9,927 nt of DNA from Candidatus Desantisbacteria bacterium CG1_02_49_89 (GTDB lineage Bacteria; Desantisbacteria; UBA1551), in contig MNUP01000021.1 in assembly GCA_001871075.1 (NCBI GenBank), forward strand, positions 1 through 9,927. The letters are read 5' to 3'. Below the pieces are notes generated by a model. The model searched no databases. It was given only the letters and a program-made list of their open reading frames with translations, and was not told the DNA's origin. Within the stretch, counting starts at the first letter, position 1. Each line of letters begins with the position of its first letter. Positions 1 through 7,269 of this stretch are shown piece after piece. A program made the position numbers and the translations under genes.

Positions 1-1
1 A

Positions 2-1195
2 TTAGAGGAAGCAAGGATAAAGAAAGAAGAGGATTTGCACCAGTCAGCAAGCAATACCCTGCAGGCCAAGCGGGCTGAGCTTGAAAAGCTTGAAGCAGAA
101 AAGGAACAGATAGAGCCCACATTGAAAGCCAAAGAAACCAGAAAATCTTTAAAGTCTACAATGGCAAAAATATCCCAGCTGAAACCCAGGATAAGTTCGC
201 TTTCCCAGTCTATTGTGTCATCAGAGAAGGCGCTTGAAAGATCAAGGAACGAAGAGCCTTTCCGCTATCGGATCGATTACGCGATGAATATTTTAATGAT
301 CGACGCTCCCCTCCTGACGCACAGGTTCTCGTTCGGCGCGGATTTCGACACGTTTGATGTGCTTGCAAAGAAGGCCGAGGAAGAAAAGGCAAGGAAGGCC
401 GAAGAAGCAAGGCTGAAGAAAGAAGAAGAAGAGAGGCAGAAAGCCGAACTTGAGGCAAAGCGCCAGGCGCTTGCGGAGGAAAAGAAGCAGAAGGAAGAAG
501 CGGAAGCGCAAAGGCTTCTCGAAGAGAAGGCGAAAAAGGAACAGGAAGAAAAACAGAAAGCGCAGGAAGCCGGGAATTTGATCCTTGAGGCGGAGAAACT
601 CGTAAAGCAGGCAGAACTGCAGACCTCCACGCAGGAAGCCGAAAAGCTGAAAGCAGAGGCGGCAAAGAAGAAACAGGAAGCGGCACTGGCGACAGCCGAC
701 GCGGAAAAAGCAAGAACCGAGGCAGCGGCGCTTGCGGACAGGGAGCAGCAGGAAAAGCTCGCGGCCGAGGCAAAATCCGCCGAGTTAAAGACGAAATTCG
801 AGTCGCTGGCCAAAGAAAGGCCGAAGGACGTGGTCATAAGGGACAGCGCAAGGGGAGTAAGCGTCAGTGTGAACGCGGGTACGCTTTTCGCGACAGGCCG
901 TTCCACGCTTAACCCGAAGAGCCTTCCGATACTGGATAAACTGGCAGAGGTTCTGGGTACGACCTCCGAGAACATCAGCGTAGAAGGCCACACCGATTCG
1001 ATAGGCAGCCGGGACGCCAACGTCAAGCTTTCGACAGCCAGGGCCGAGGCCGTTGCGAAGATACTTATCGACAAGGGGATCGCGAGGGAAAGGATAACAA
1101 CGACAGGTTACGGGCCTGACCGTCCCGCGGCTTCCAACGCCACAAAAGAAGGAAGGGAGCAGAACCGCAGGGTCGAGATCATCCTTTTAAAGTAG
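2..1195 (+). CDS. Coiled-coil protein with C-terminal OmpA-family peptidoglycan-binding domain (5' partial)
   Basis: The reading frame is open from base 2, with no stop before a TTG at 35, so the gene starts upstream and the TTG is probably internal. Counting residues from that TTG: 1-75 is a charged predicted coiled coil; about 76-107 is a non-helical segment rich in aromatic and hydrophobic residues (around RYRIDYAMNILMIDAP); about 108-262 is a long Lys/Glu/Ala/Gln coiled coil resembling TolA domain II; 267-386 is an OmpA C-terminal domain. The OmpA domain shows GHTD with D321 and LSTAR with R336, fifteen residues apart. In the family this Asp/Arg pair binds the diaminopimelate of peptidoglycan. 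NRRVE (377-381) closes the domain. The inferred role is a periplasmic tether or spacer between the envelope and cell wall. The N-terminus, and therefore the signal peptide or anchor, is not visible. The next gene begins four bases after the stop, suggesting co-transcription. The domain call is secure; the biological role is not. Confidence 0.9.
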   Translation, partial: LEEARIKKEEDLHQSASNTLQAKRAELEKLEAEKEQIEPTLKAKETRKSLKSTMAKISQLKPRISSLSQSIVSSEKALERSRNEEPFRYRIDYAMNILMIDAPLLTHRFSFGADFDTFDVLAKKAEEEKARKAEEARLKKEEEERQKAELEAKRQALAEEKKQKEEAEAQRLLEEKAKKEQEEKQKAQEAGNLILEAEKLVKQAELQTSTQEAEKLKAEAAKKKQEAALATADAEKARTEAAALADREQQEKLAAEAKSAELKTKFESLAKERPKDVVIRDSARGVSVSVNAGTLFATGRSTLNPKSLPILDKLAEVLGTTSENISVEGHTDSIGSRDANVKLSTARAEAVAKILIDKGIARERITTTGYGPDRPAASNATKEGREQNRRVEIILLK

Positions 1196-1199
1196 ATAA

Positions 1200-1835
1200 T
1201 TGAAAAGAAAAAGTCTGCTGAAATGCTTTTTGTTTGTCTGCGCCTTAGGCGCATGTTTCGCATGCCAGCTTTTACTGCCGGACCTGCAGGGACGCGCTGA
1301 AGCCGGCAACATCCTGATCACGAATTTCATCAACTTGAGCGGTTACAGCGGCGACTGGGACCTGGAGAACGAAATACCGGGGCAAATAACAGAAGAGCTC
1401 GTGCGCAGGTACCAGGAAATACCAGTATTCCGGAAAAGGTCCTGGAAGGACAGACCGGAAGACCTTAGAAAGAAATTTCCCGGTTTTATGATCATAACGG
1501 GTGAGATCACGGATTTCGGTTACAATGACAACACGATGCTCGTCTGGCCCGTAATGTACAAGACGACAGTTGCTACAGTCGAGATCAAACTGGATATAAT
1601 TACCGATGAGGAGATATACACCCAGACGCTGAACGCGGAGGCAAAAAAAGACGGGTTTGAGCTTCAGTTGTTCGGGCCGGAGGAATCCGGTGAGGAAAAA
1701 GACGAACTCGCCGGGGTGAAATTCGGCGACGCTGCATTCTGGAATATCCTGCCCGGCAAAGCGATCCGGGAAGCGATAGACAAATGCATGAAGGAGGTGG
1801 ATGTTCATCTACCGAAAGAACAGGAAAACAATTAG
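1200..1835 (+). CDS. Exported protein with a CsgG/LpoB-like pattern, possible lipoprotein
   Basis: This 211-residue protein starts with TTG four bases after the upstream stop. No ATG or GTG offers an alternative near the signal sequence and no clear Shine-Dalgarno is seen, so translational coupling is likely. Residues 1-35 form a signal peptide: a basic n-region (MKRK), a Cys-rich hydrophobic core, and two competing cleavage options. One is a lipobox LGAC with C19 as the lipidated residue; the other is a type I site A33-E34-A35 before G36. The mature part resembles the CsgG/LpoB/TolB N-domain fold by eye: an opening strand ILITNF followed by Asn-rich turns, a helix ending in VFRKRS, a GEITDFGY strand, alternating strands VATVEIKLDI and a closing helix with KAIREAIDKC. 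In that superfamily such proteins are periplasmic or outer-membrane lipoproteins that assemble or regulate envelope machines. The fold is inferred from pattern only and the specific function is unknown. It probably shares an operon with the OmpA-domain gene and ends before the terminator at 1942. Confidence 0.72.
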   Translation: MKRKSLLKCFLFVCALGACFACQLLLPDLQGRAEAGNILITNFINLSGYSGDWDLENEIPGQITEELVRRYQEIPVFRKRSWKDRPEDLRKKFPGFMIITGEITDFGYNDNTMLVWPVMYKTTVATVEIKLDIITDEEIYTQTLNAEAKKDGFELQLFGPEESGEEKDELAGVKFGDAAFWNILPGKAIREAIDKCMKEVDVHLPKEQENN

Positions 1836-1930
1836 AAAATTTAAATTTGAAATTAAAAATAGTGGAATTACTATCTATAAATTTTGCATTTTTAGTTTTT
1901 TTCCGAAGGAATCCTTTAGGGCATTTTTAA
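1836..1930. repeat. AT-rich inverted short-repeat tract downstream of the CsgG-like gene
   Basis: Directly after the stop codon is a run of degenerate seven-base A/T words on one strand (about 1836-1860, AAATTTG-like). They are followed, after a small dyad (ATAGT at 1859-1863 with ACTAT at 1870-1874), by the complementary kind of words on the other strand (about 1880-1902, ATTTTTAG-like). An imperfect palindrome lies at 1903-1920; its word CCGAAGGAATCC recurs with one mismatch at 2168-2179. No coding potential is seen. The tract could act as a weak terminator or merely be a repeat remnant. Confidence 0.45.
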
Positions 1931-1941
1931 TTGAAAAGGGT

Positions 1942-1968
1942 TCCCGGCTGTGAAGTCGGGATTTTTTT
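1942..1968 (+). terminator. Intrinsic (Rho-independent) terminator
   Basis: An eight-base-pair stem pairs 1942-1949 (TCCCGGCT) with 1954-1961 (AGTCGGGA), including one G-U pair, around a GTGA tetraloop. Seven T residues follow at 1962-1968. This is a textbook intrinsic terminator for transcripts reading rightward from the OmpA/CsgG-like pair. Confidence 0.88.
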
Positions 1969-1969
1969 A

Positions 1970-1998
1970 TTGATTTTTTCCCGTTTTTATGGTATAAT
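1970..1998 (+). promoter_or_regulatory. Sigma70-type promoter of clpC
   Basis: The -35 TTGATT (1970-1975) and the exact consensus -10 TATAAT (1993-1998) are separated by 17 bases, the optimal spacing. The spacer is AT-rich and runs of T lie immediately upstream. Transcription would begin near 2005, giving a leader of about 250 bases before clpC. The -35 starts two bases after the T-tract of the preceding terminator, so the two transcription units are packed back to back. No inverted repeat resembling a CtsR or HrcA operator was recognised across the promoter. Confidence 0.8.
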
Positions 1999-2048
1999 AT
2001 ATATATTGTGTTTCCATATACTACAAATGTACAAAATAACCTGACGAT

Positions 2049-2216
2049 GTCATTGCGAACGAACGAAGTGAGTGTGGCAATCTATAGATTGCTTCGTCGC
2101 TTCGCTTCTCGCAACGACTACGTCGGATTGTCCCGAAGATCCCTCCGGGGCTTCGTCATTCTGTTCTCCGAAGGAGTCCGTATGACTCTTCGGAGTCCAT
2201 CGGACCTCGCAATGAC
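2049..2216. repeat. Composite palindromic interspersed repeat (MITE/REP-like) in the clpC leader
   Basis: The 168-bp element is bounded by perfect ten-base inverted ends, GTCATTGCGA (2049-2058) and TCGCAATGAC (2207-2216). Nested inside is a first dyad (2049-2118) with a perfect 16-base palindrome GCAATCTATAGATTGC at its centre (2077-2092) and arm TCGCAACGAC (2109-2118). A second hairpin at 2166-2195 pairs CTCCGAAGGAGTC with GACTCTTCGGAG, with one bulged base. The general type, with CATTGCGA ends and GCTTCGTCGCTTCGCT-like interior, is a widespread non-coding interspersed repeat in bacterial genomes. No transposase or convincing target duplication is visible. Lying downstream of the promoter, it would be transcribed as a large structured leader of clpC mRNA. 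Confidence 0.8.
2166..2195 (+). other. Hairpin within the clpC leader repeat
   Basis: Bases 2166-2178 pair with 2184-2195 through twelve base pairs with one bulged G, leaving a five-base loop CGTAT. No T-tract follows, so it is not an intrinsic terminator. It sits about 60 bases before the clpC start codon and may affect mRNA stability or translation, but may simply be part of the repeat. Confidence 0.6.
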
Positions 2217-2248
2217 TGATTACTTAATGCGTTTGTGTTAGACATAAC

Positions 2249-2254
2249 AGGGGG
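2249..2254 (+). promoter_or_regulatory. Ribosome binding site of clpC
   Basis: AGGGGG sits six bases before ATG 2261 and three before GTG 2258. Spacing favours the ATG, while family N-termini (MMFGRF) allow the GTG. Confidence 0.65.
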
Positions 2255-2257
2255 TTT

Positions 2258-4711
2258 GTGATGTTCGGAAGGTTCACGGAAAGGGCGAGCCGCGCCCTCC
2301 TTCTTGCCCAGGAAGAGGCAAGGAGGCTTAATCATGATTATGTTGGGACAGAACACATACTGCTTGGCCTGGTGCGCCTCGGCGAAGGGGTTGCCGCTGA
2401 CGTGCTGCAGAACCTGAACGTTGACCTTGACAAGGTCCGTATCGAGGTGGAAAAAATAGTCGGCAAGGGCCGCGCGATGCTTGTGCTGGGTGAAATACCT
2501 TTTACGCCAAGGGCTAAAAAGGTGCTTGAGCTTGCCATGGAAGAAGCCCAGAACCTTAAGCATAACTACATGGGCACCGAGCACCTGCTCCTGGGGTTGA
2601 TAAGGGAGGAAGAAGGCATTGCCGCAAGGGTCCTGCAGAACCTTGGCGCAGATCTGGGGAAGATACGCGACGCCGTGATATCACAGTTAGAGGGAATGGG
2701 CGTTGATTCGACTACGGGCATAAAAAAGAAAAGCAAGACGCCGACCATAGATTCTTTCGGAAGGGATCTTACGGAACTGGCGGAGAAAGGCAAGCTCGAT
2801 CCCGTGATAGGCAGGCAGGACGAGATCGAAAGGATCACCCAGATCCTGGCAAGGCGCACCAAGAACAATCCGGTGCTGATAGGCGATCCCGGAGTCGGGA
2901 AGACCGCTATAGTCGAAGGGCTCGCGCAGAGGATCGTCTCGAAGAGCGTGCCGGAAGTGCTGCTGGAAAAAAGGGTCATCAGCCTTGACCTTCCCGCGCT
3001 TGTTGCCGGGACAAAATACAGGGGAGAATTCGAAGAGCGCCTGAAACGGGTCGTCGATGAGATCAGGAGGTCCGCCAACGTCATCATTTTTATTGACGAG
3101 ATACACAACCTTGTCGGCGCGGGAGCCGCGGAGGGCGCGATTGACGCTGCCAGCATCCTCAAACCCGCGCTCGCCAGAGGGGAGATACAGTGCATAGGCT
3201 CAACAACGCTGGACGATTACAGGAAATATGTCGAGCGGGATAGCGCCCTGGAGAGAAGGTTTCAGACCGTAAAAGTGAAAGAGCCCGGCGTGCAGGAGAC
3301 GATAGAGATATTAAAAGGGCTGAGGGACAGATACGAAGCGCACCACAGGGTAAAGATAACGGACAAAGCGCTTGAGGCGGCAGCTGAACTGAGCAGCAGG
3401 TATATCTCGGACAGGTTCCTCCCCGACAAGGCGATCGACCTTATAGACGAAGCCGGGTCGCGCGCAAGACTTATGACAACGACGCGCCCCCCCGATATCA
3501 AGACCATGGAAGCCGACCTTGAGCAGGTGACGAAAGAAAAAGAATCGGCGATCAAAAACCAGGAATTTGAGAGCGCCGCGAATATACGGGATAAAGAAAA
3601 AAAGCTGAAGGATAAGCTCGAGTCCGTGAAGCGCGAGTGGGACAAGCACAAGCTCGAGCACGGCGAATCCGTTGTTGACGAGGAAGGCATCGCGTACATA
3701 GTTTCCAAATGGACGGGGATCCCGCTTTTGAAGCTGACCCAGAAGGATCAGGAAAAAATACTGAACATGGAAAAAGATCTCCAGAAGGCCGTAGTAGGCC
3801 AGAAGGAGGCGATAGACGTTGTAAGCAGGGCGATAAGAAGGGCGAGGACAGGGCTTAAAGACATACGCAGGCCGACCGGGTCATTTCTTTTCCTGGGACC
3901 CACCGGAGTGGGCAAGACAAAGCTCGCGAAGAGCCTCGCGGGTTTCCTTTTCGGGGACGAGGACGCCATTACGCGCGTCGATATGTCGGAATTCATGGAA
4001 AAATTCAGCGTTTCGCGCCTGATAGGCGCGCCGCCGGGATACGTGGGTTATGACGAAGGCGGGGTCCTGACCGAATCAGTAAGGCGCAAACCGTATTCCG
4101 TGGTCCTGCTGGACGAAATAGAGAAGGCCCATCCGGACGTCTTCAACATACTGCTGCAAGTCCTTGATGACGGAAGGCTGACGGATAACCTGGGCCATAC
4201 CGTTGATTTCCGCAACACCGTGATCATAATGACCGCGAACATAGGGGCAAGGGAGATCGTGAGGGGAAAGACCTCCATGGGTTTCCAGACCGTTGACGAC
4301 AAAGAAGGGACCTACCAGGACATGAAAGACAAGGTGATGTCAGAGGTCAAGCGCACGTTCAACCCCGAGTTCCTGAACCGGCTGGATGAAATAGTGGTTT
4401 TCAGGCCTCTTGGCAAAGAGGAAATACTGAAAATAACGGACCTGATGATATCAGAGATCAACTCGGGGTTGAGCCAGAAAGGCATACGCATAATCCTTGA
4501 CGACGACGCGAAAGAACTGCTCGCGAAAGCCGGTTTTGACCCCGCTTTTGGAGCCAGGCCCCTGCGCAGGACGATACAGAGAATGCTTGAAGACCCGCTG
4601 TCATCCGAGATGCTGACAGGCAAATTCAAGGGTGGGGAAGTATTCGTTAAGGCAAAAGAAGACGTTCTTGTATTCGAGGAGGCGATACCGGTTCAGGCGA
4701 AAATAGTCTGA
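2258..4711 (+). CDS. clpC: ATP-dependent Clp protease ATP-binding subunit ClpC
   Basis: This Hsp100 AAA+ unfoldase threads substrates into the ClpP peptidase in the cytoplasm. At 817 residues it is the usual ClpC length. Two Clp N-domain repeats each carry a GTEH-LLGL core (about 2-70 and 77-145). AAA+ module 1 has Walker A GDPGVGKT (209-216), Walker B ending D280-E281 and an LERRF arginine region. A UVR-type middle segment (about 432-467, EFESAANIRDKEKKL) marks ClpC rather than ClpA or ClpB. Module 2 has Walker A GPTGVGKT (547-554), D619-E620 and FLNRLDE. A loop with MGF (674-676) fits the ClpP-docking tripeptide, so a protease role is likely. Start: GTG at 2258 gives MMFGRF as in Bacillus subtilis ClpC, but ATG at 2261 lies six bases after AGGGGG (2249-2254) and is equally plausible. 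No clpP, ctsR or mcsAB is adjacent. It is likely transcribed from the promoter at 1970-1998; no terminator follows it. Confidence 0.97.
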   Translation: MMFGRFTERASRALLLAQEEARRLNHDYVGTEHILLGLVRLGEGVAADVLQNLNVDLDKVRIEVEKIVGKGRAMLVLGEIPFTPRAKKVLELAMEEAQNLKHNYMGTEHLLLGLIREEEGIAARVLQNLGADLGKIRDAVISQLEGMGVDSTTGIKKKSKTPTIDSFGRDLTELAEKGKLDPVIGRQDEIERITQILARRTKNNPVLIGDPGVGKTAIVEGLAQRIVSKSVPEVLLEKRVISLDLPALVAGTKYRGEFEERLKRVVDEIRRSANVIIFIDEIHNLVGAGAAEGAIDAASILKPALARGEIQCIGSTTLDDYRKYVERDSALERRFQTVKVKEPGVQETIEILKGLRDRYEAHHRVKITDKALEAAAELSSRYISDRFLPDKAIDLIDEAGSRARLMTTTRPPDIKTMEADLEQVTKEKESAIKNQEFESAANIRDKEKKLKDKLESVKREWDKHKLEHGESVVDEEGIAYIVSKWTGIPLLKLTQKDQEKILNMEKDLQKAVVGQKEAIDVVSRAIRRARTGLKDIRRPTGSFLFLGPTGVGKTKLAKSLAGFLFGDEDAITRVDMSEFMEKFSVSRLIGAPPGYVGYDEGGVLTESVRRKPYSVVLLDEIEKAHPDVFNILLQVLDDGRLTDNLGHTVDFRNTVIIMTANIGAREIVRGKTSMGFQTVDDKEGTYQDMKDKVMSEVKRTFNPEFLNRLDEIVVFRPLGKEEILKITDLMISEINSGLSQKGIRIILDDDAKELLAKAGFDPAFGARPLRRTIQRMLEDPLSSEMLTGKFKGGEVFVKAKEDVLVFEEAIPVQAKIV

Positions 4712-4721
4712 CAAAACCAAT

Positions 4722-4745
4722 ACTAACACTAACACTAACACTAAC
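4722..4745. repeat. Tandem hexamer array, ACTAAC x4
   Basis: There are four perfect, contiguous copies of ACTAAC in the 56-base gap between clpC and the TPR gene. One of its reading frames contains TAA stops, consistent with its position outside coding sequence. No terminator, promoter or convincing Shine-Dalgarno is seen in the rest of this gap. It is the shortest unit of the repeat family also seen at 4825, 7396 and 9000. Confidence 0.95.
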
Positions 4746-4767
4746 TCAAACACCTAAAATAAAAACT

Positions 4768-7269
4768 ATGCTTAAAACTCCTATATCTCTAAAACTGTTT
4801 CTTATACTACTCTTATTCTTCCCCTTACACGTTACACGTTACACGTTACACGATAATTTATACGCTCAGGGGATGGCGGAAGAAGACGAGTTCAGCGTTG
4901 CGTACGGCCTTTATGAGAGAGGGCTTTACGAACTTGCGCTTACCCGCCTGCAGGCTTTCAGGGATTCGCATCCCGCGAGTTCCAGGACAGACGATGTTGA
5001 ATTCCTTACGGGCGAGTGTTATTTTAATACGGCGCGTTTCAAGGAAGCGCTTGTTCGTTACGGCATGGTGAGGTCAAAACAATATGAGGAAATTCTCCTG
5101 CTCAGGACCGGGCAGGTTTATTTTTTTCAGGATGAATACGACAGGGCCATATTGAAGCTGCAGGAGGTAATTACCAACTTTCCGAAAGGCAAGGCCGCGG
5201 ACGCCGCCCTGTTTTTCCTCGGCGAATCCTATTATAAAAAGAACGATTTTCTTTCTGCAACAGGTATCTACACCATTCTGATCAAAGAGTATCCCGTATC
5301 GTCCTATCTGGACCAGTGCTATTATTCGCTGGCTTATTGCAGGTTCAGGAGGGGCGACCTTAAGGATGCGCTTGCCAGTCTTGAAAAAATCCTGAAAGAT
5401 TTCCCTGATTCTTCGGTTGCAGCAGAGGCGAAAGTATTGAAAGGCCAGGTCCTGCAGGGCATGGGAGACAACGCGGGAGCAGTCCGTGCTTACAAAGACG
5501 TTCTTGCGTCGTTTTCCGCCGGTGAAAGCGGCGGCGATTTCGTGCTTTACCAGCTTGGAAACGCGTATTACAGCCTGAACGACTGGGCGGGCGCTGAAAC
5601 GGTTTTTCACGCTATCCGCAAGGATTATCCCGGAGGTGAGTTTGTTCCATACGCGGACAAGGGTATAGCGGACTGCTTTTTCAAACGGGGGGATTACGGT
5701 TCAGCGCTGAAACTCTACGGGAAATTTTTAGGCGATTTTCCAGCGCACGACCTTGCGCCGGATGTCAAATACTGGATCGCAGTAACGCTTGACAGGCCGG
5801 GGAAAACAGAGGATGCCGTTTCCGGCTTCAGGAATTTTATAGGGGAATACAGGGGAAAGGGCGTGAGGGATGAGCTCGTGCTTGACGCGTGGCTGCAGAT
5901 CGGCGCAATTTTATACCGGAAGGGCGATTACGCGGGCGCGCGCAACGCTTTCGGCGAAGCGGTTCAGGCGCCGGAAAGGTTCGGCAGCATCAGGCGCGAC
6001 GCGATGCTGGGCATAGCGGACTGTTATATCGCGGAAAAAAAGTACAATATAGGGCTTGAATATTACAGGAAGGCAGTGGAGGAAACCGCCGGCGACACCG
6101 GACAGCCCCAGGTCAAGTACCAGATCGCTTACGCGTATTATAAGCAGGACGATTTCACCCGGGCGGTCCCTCTGTTCCTGGAGATCCTGGAGAATGAAAA
6201 GGCCGTTCCCGCGGAAAAACGCGAGGAGCTGGTTGTAAACACGCTTTACTGGCTGGGGTGGTCGTATTTCAAGCAGGGGAAATTCAGGGATGCAGCCGGA
6301 TCCTTCGGGATGCTTGCCGCCAGGTACCCGTCAGCCGCCCTGCGGTCTGACGCCCTTTACAGGCTGGGAGATTCGATGTATAACCTGGGCGCGTATGATG
6401 AGGCGCGCAAGGCTTATGAATCGGTTCTGCTGTCCGGAGAGCTTGAGGCGGAAGCCCTTTACGCGATAGCGTGCAGCTATTCCATGGACGGCAAGGCCGA
6501 GAGTGCGGTTAAGACCTACAGGGTCGTGATAGAAAAATACCCGCAGAGCGACATGGCGGTTGAATCGGCTTTCAAGATAGCCGAATTTGAGGGCAGAAAG
6601 GGCAATTATGACGAAGCGTCTTCATATTATAATTTCGTGCTTGCCAATTCGCCCCAGAGTTCCTTTGCCGCCAGGGCGCAGATGGGCGTGGCCGGCATAC
6701 TGCTGAAGAAAAAGAAGGCCAGGGACGCTATCGCGGCTTACGCCGAGGTCGCAAAGAAATACCCGCAGGAGGAACGCCTTTGCATGGAATCGGAATTCAG
6801 GACGGGAGTCTGCTACTCGCAGCTTGGGGATACCGGGAGATCCGAAGCTATTTTCAAATCTTTTATCGCTAGATACCCGAACAGCGATTTCCTGCCGGAG
6901 GCAGGCTACAGGCTGGGCCAGATATATTTTGACGCGGGCAGGTACAGAGACGCGCTCCCGTATTTCCAGAAATCAGCTTTACTTTCCCCGAGGCGCAGCG
7001 GAGTGGGTGCGGCTGCGCAGCTGAAAACCGGTGACTGCCTTTTTAATACCGGCAAATATGAAGACGCGACTTCCGAGTACCTGAAGGTTGTAGTGTTGTA
7101 CCCCGGCGTAACCGATATGCACCCTGAGGCCGAATATAAAATGGGTGTATCGCTTCTTATGAGCGGCAAAGCAAAGGAAGCGAAGGAATACCTGAAGAAG
7201 GTGATCGAGAAATACCCGGACTCAAGCTGGTCCGCGGAGGCAAAGAAAGAACTTGGCAGAATACAGTAG
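4768..7269 (+). CDS. Large exported TPR-repeat protein of a Tol/Exb-type locus
   Basis: This 833-residue protein is built almost entirely of tetratricopeptide repeats, roughly 18-20 units, many with the A-x-Y-x-x-(V/I)-(L/I)-x-x-(Y/F)-P ending (for example KDFPDSS, EKYPQSD, ARYPNSD, EKYPDSS). This matches the CpoB/YbgF and outer-membrane lipoprotein style of TPR. The N-terminus is a signal peptide: a basic start, hydrophobic core at about 9-20, then a predicted cleavage after A33 (LYA before QG). Between core and cleavage site is a nine-residue segment LHVTRYTLH encoded by the TTACACG array. ATG 4768 is chosen because it gives the signal peptide, although no Shine-Dalgarno precedes it; the in-frame ATG at 4873 would remove the signal and its G-rich tract is too close. 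The inferred location is the periplasm, acting as a scaffold between the ExbB/ExbD motor and envelope partners. The substrate is unknown. The following gene's frame overlaps or lies very near its end. Confidence 0.85.
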   Translation: MLKTPISLKLFLILLLFFPLHVTRYTLHDNLYAQGMAEEDEFSVAYGLYERGLYELALTRLQAFRDSHPASSRTDDVEFLTGECYFNTARFKEALVRYGMVRSKQYEEILLLRTGQVYFFQDEYDRAILKLQEVITNFPKGKAADAALFFLGESYYKKNDFLSATGIYTILIKEYPVSSYLDQCYYSLAYCRFRRGDLKDALASLEKILKDFPDSSVAAEAKVLKGQVLQGMGDNAGAVRAYKDVLASFSAGESGGDFVLYQLGNAYYSLNDWAGAETVFHAIRKDYPGGEFVPYADKGIADCFFKRGDYGSALKLYGKFLGDFPAHDLAPDVKYWIAVTLDRPGKTEDAVSGFRNFIGEYRGKGVRDELVLDAWLQIGAILYRKGDYAGARNAFGEAVQAPERFGSIRRDAMLGIADCYIAEKKYNIGLEYYRKAVEETAGDTGQPQVKYQIAYAYYKQDDFTRAVPLFLEILENEKAVPAEKREELVVNTLYWLGWSYFKQGKFRDAAGSFGMLAARYPSAALRSDALYRLGDSMYNLGAYDEARKAYESVLLSGELEAEALYAIACSYSMDGKAESAVKTYRVVIEKYPQSDMAVESAFKIAEFEGRKGNYDEASSYYNFVLANSPQSSFAARAQMGVAGILLKKKKARDAIAAYAEVAKKYPQEERLCMESEFRTGVCYSQLGDTGRSEAIFKSFIARYPNSDFLPEAGYRLGQIYFDAGRYRDALPYFQKSALLSPRRSGVGAAAQLKTGDCLFNTGKYEDATSEYLKVVVLYPGVTDMHPEAEYKMGVSLLMSGKAKEAKEYLKKVIEKYPDSSWSAEAKKELGRIQ
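4825..4852. repeat. Tandem heptamer array, TTACACG x4, inside the signal peptide of the TPR gene
   Basis: There are four perfect contiguous copies, in coding sequence, specifying L20 to H28 plus the first base of the next codon. The heptamer is open in all three forward frames and always yields the cyclic peptide LHVTRYT. A near-identical array lies at 7396-7423 in the next gene. Confidence 0.97.

Noticed and set aside
277-1074. Long reverse-strand open frame (265 residues), with another at 210-773
   Set aside because: Both are antisense shadows of the GCA/GAA-rich coiled-coil gene. The translation is low-complexity Ser/Phe/Ala, with no ribosome binding site or recognisable domain.
2008-2241. 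Forward open frame of 77 residues in the clpC leader
   Set aside because: It lies almost wholly in the palindromic repeat. Translations of this repeat type commonly look like small hypothetical proteins, and there is no Shine-Dalgarno or protein-like composition.
4708-4760. Possible promoter before the TPR gene (CTGACA at 4708 and TAAAAT at 4755)
   Set aside because: The spacing between the hexamers is far from 17 bases and the -10-like word is only seven bases before the ATG.
4873-4875. Alternative ATG start for the TPR protein
   Set aside because: It would discard an evident signal peptide, and the G-rich tract before it is too close to act as a ribosome binding site.
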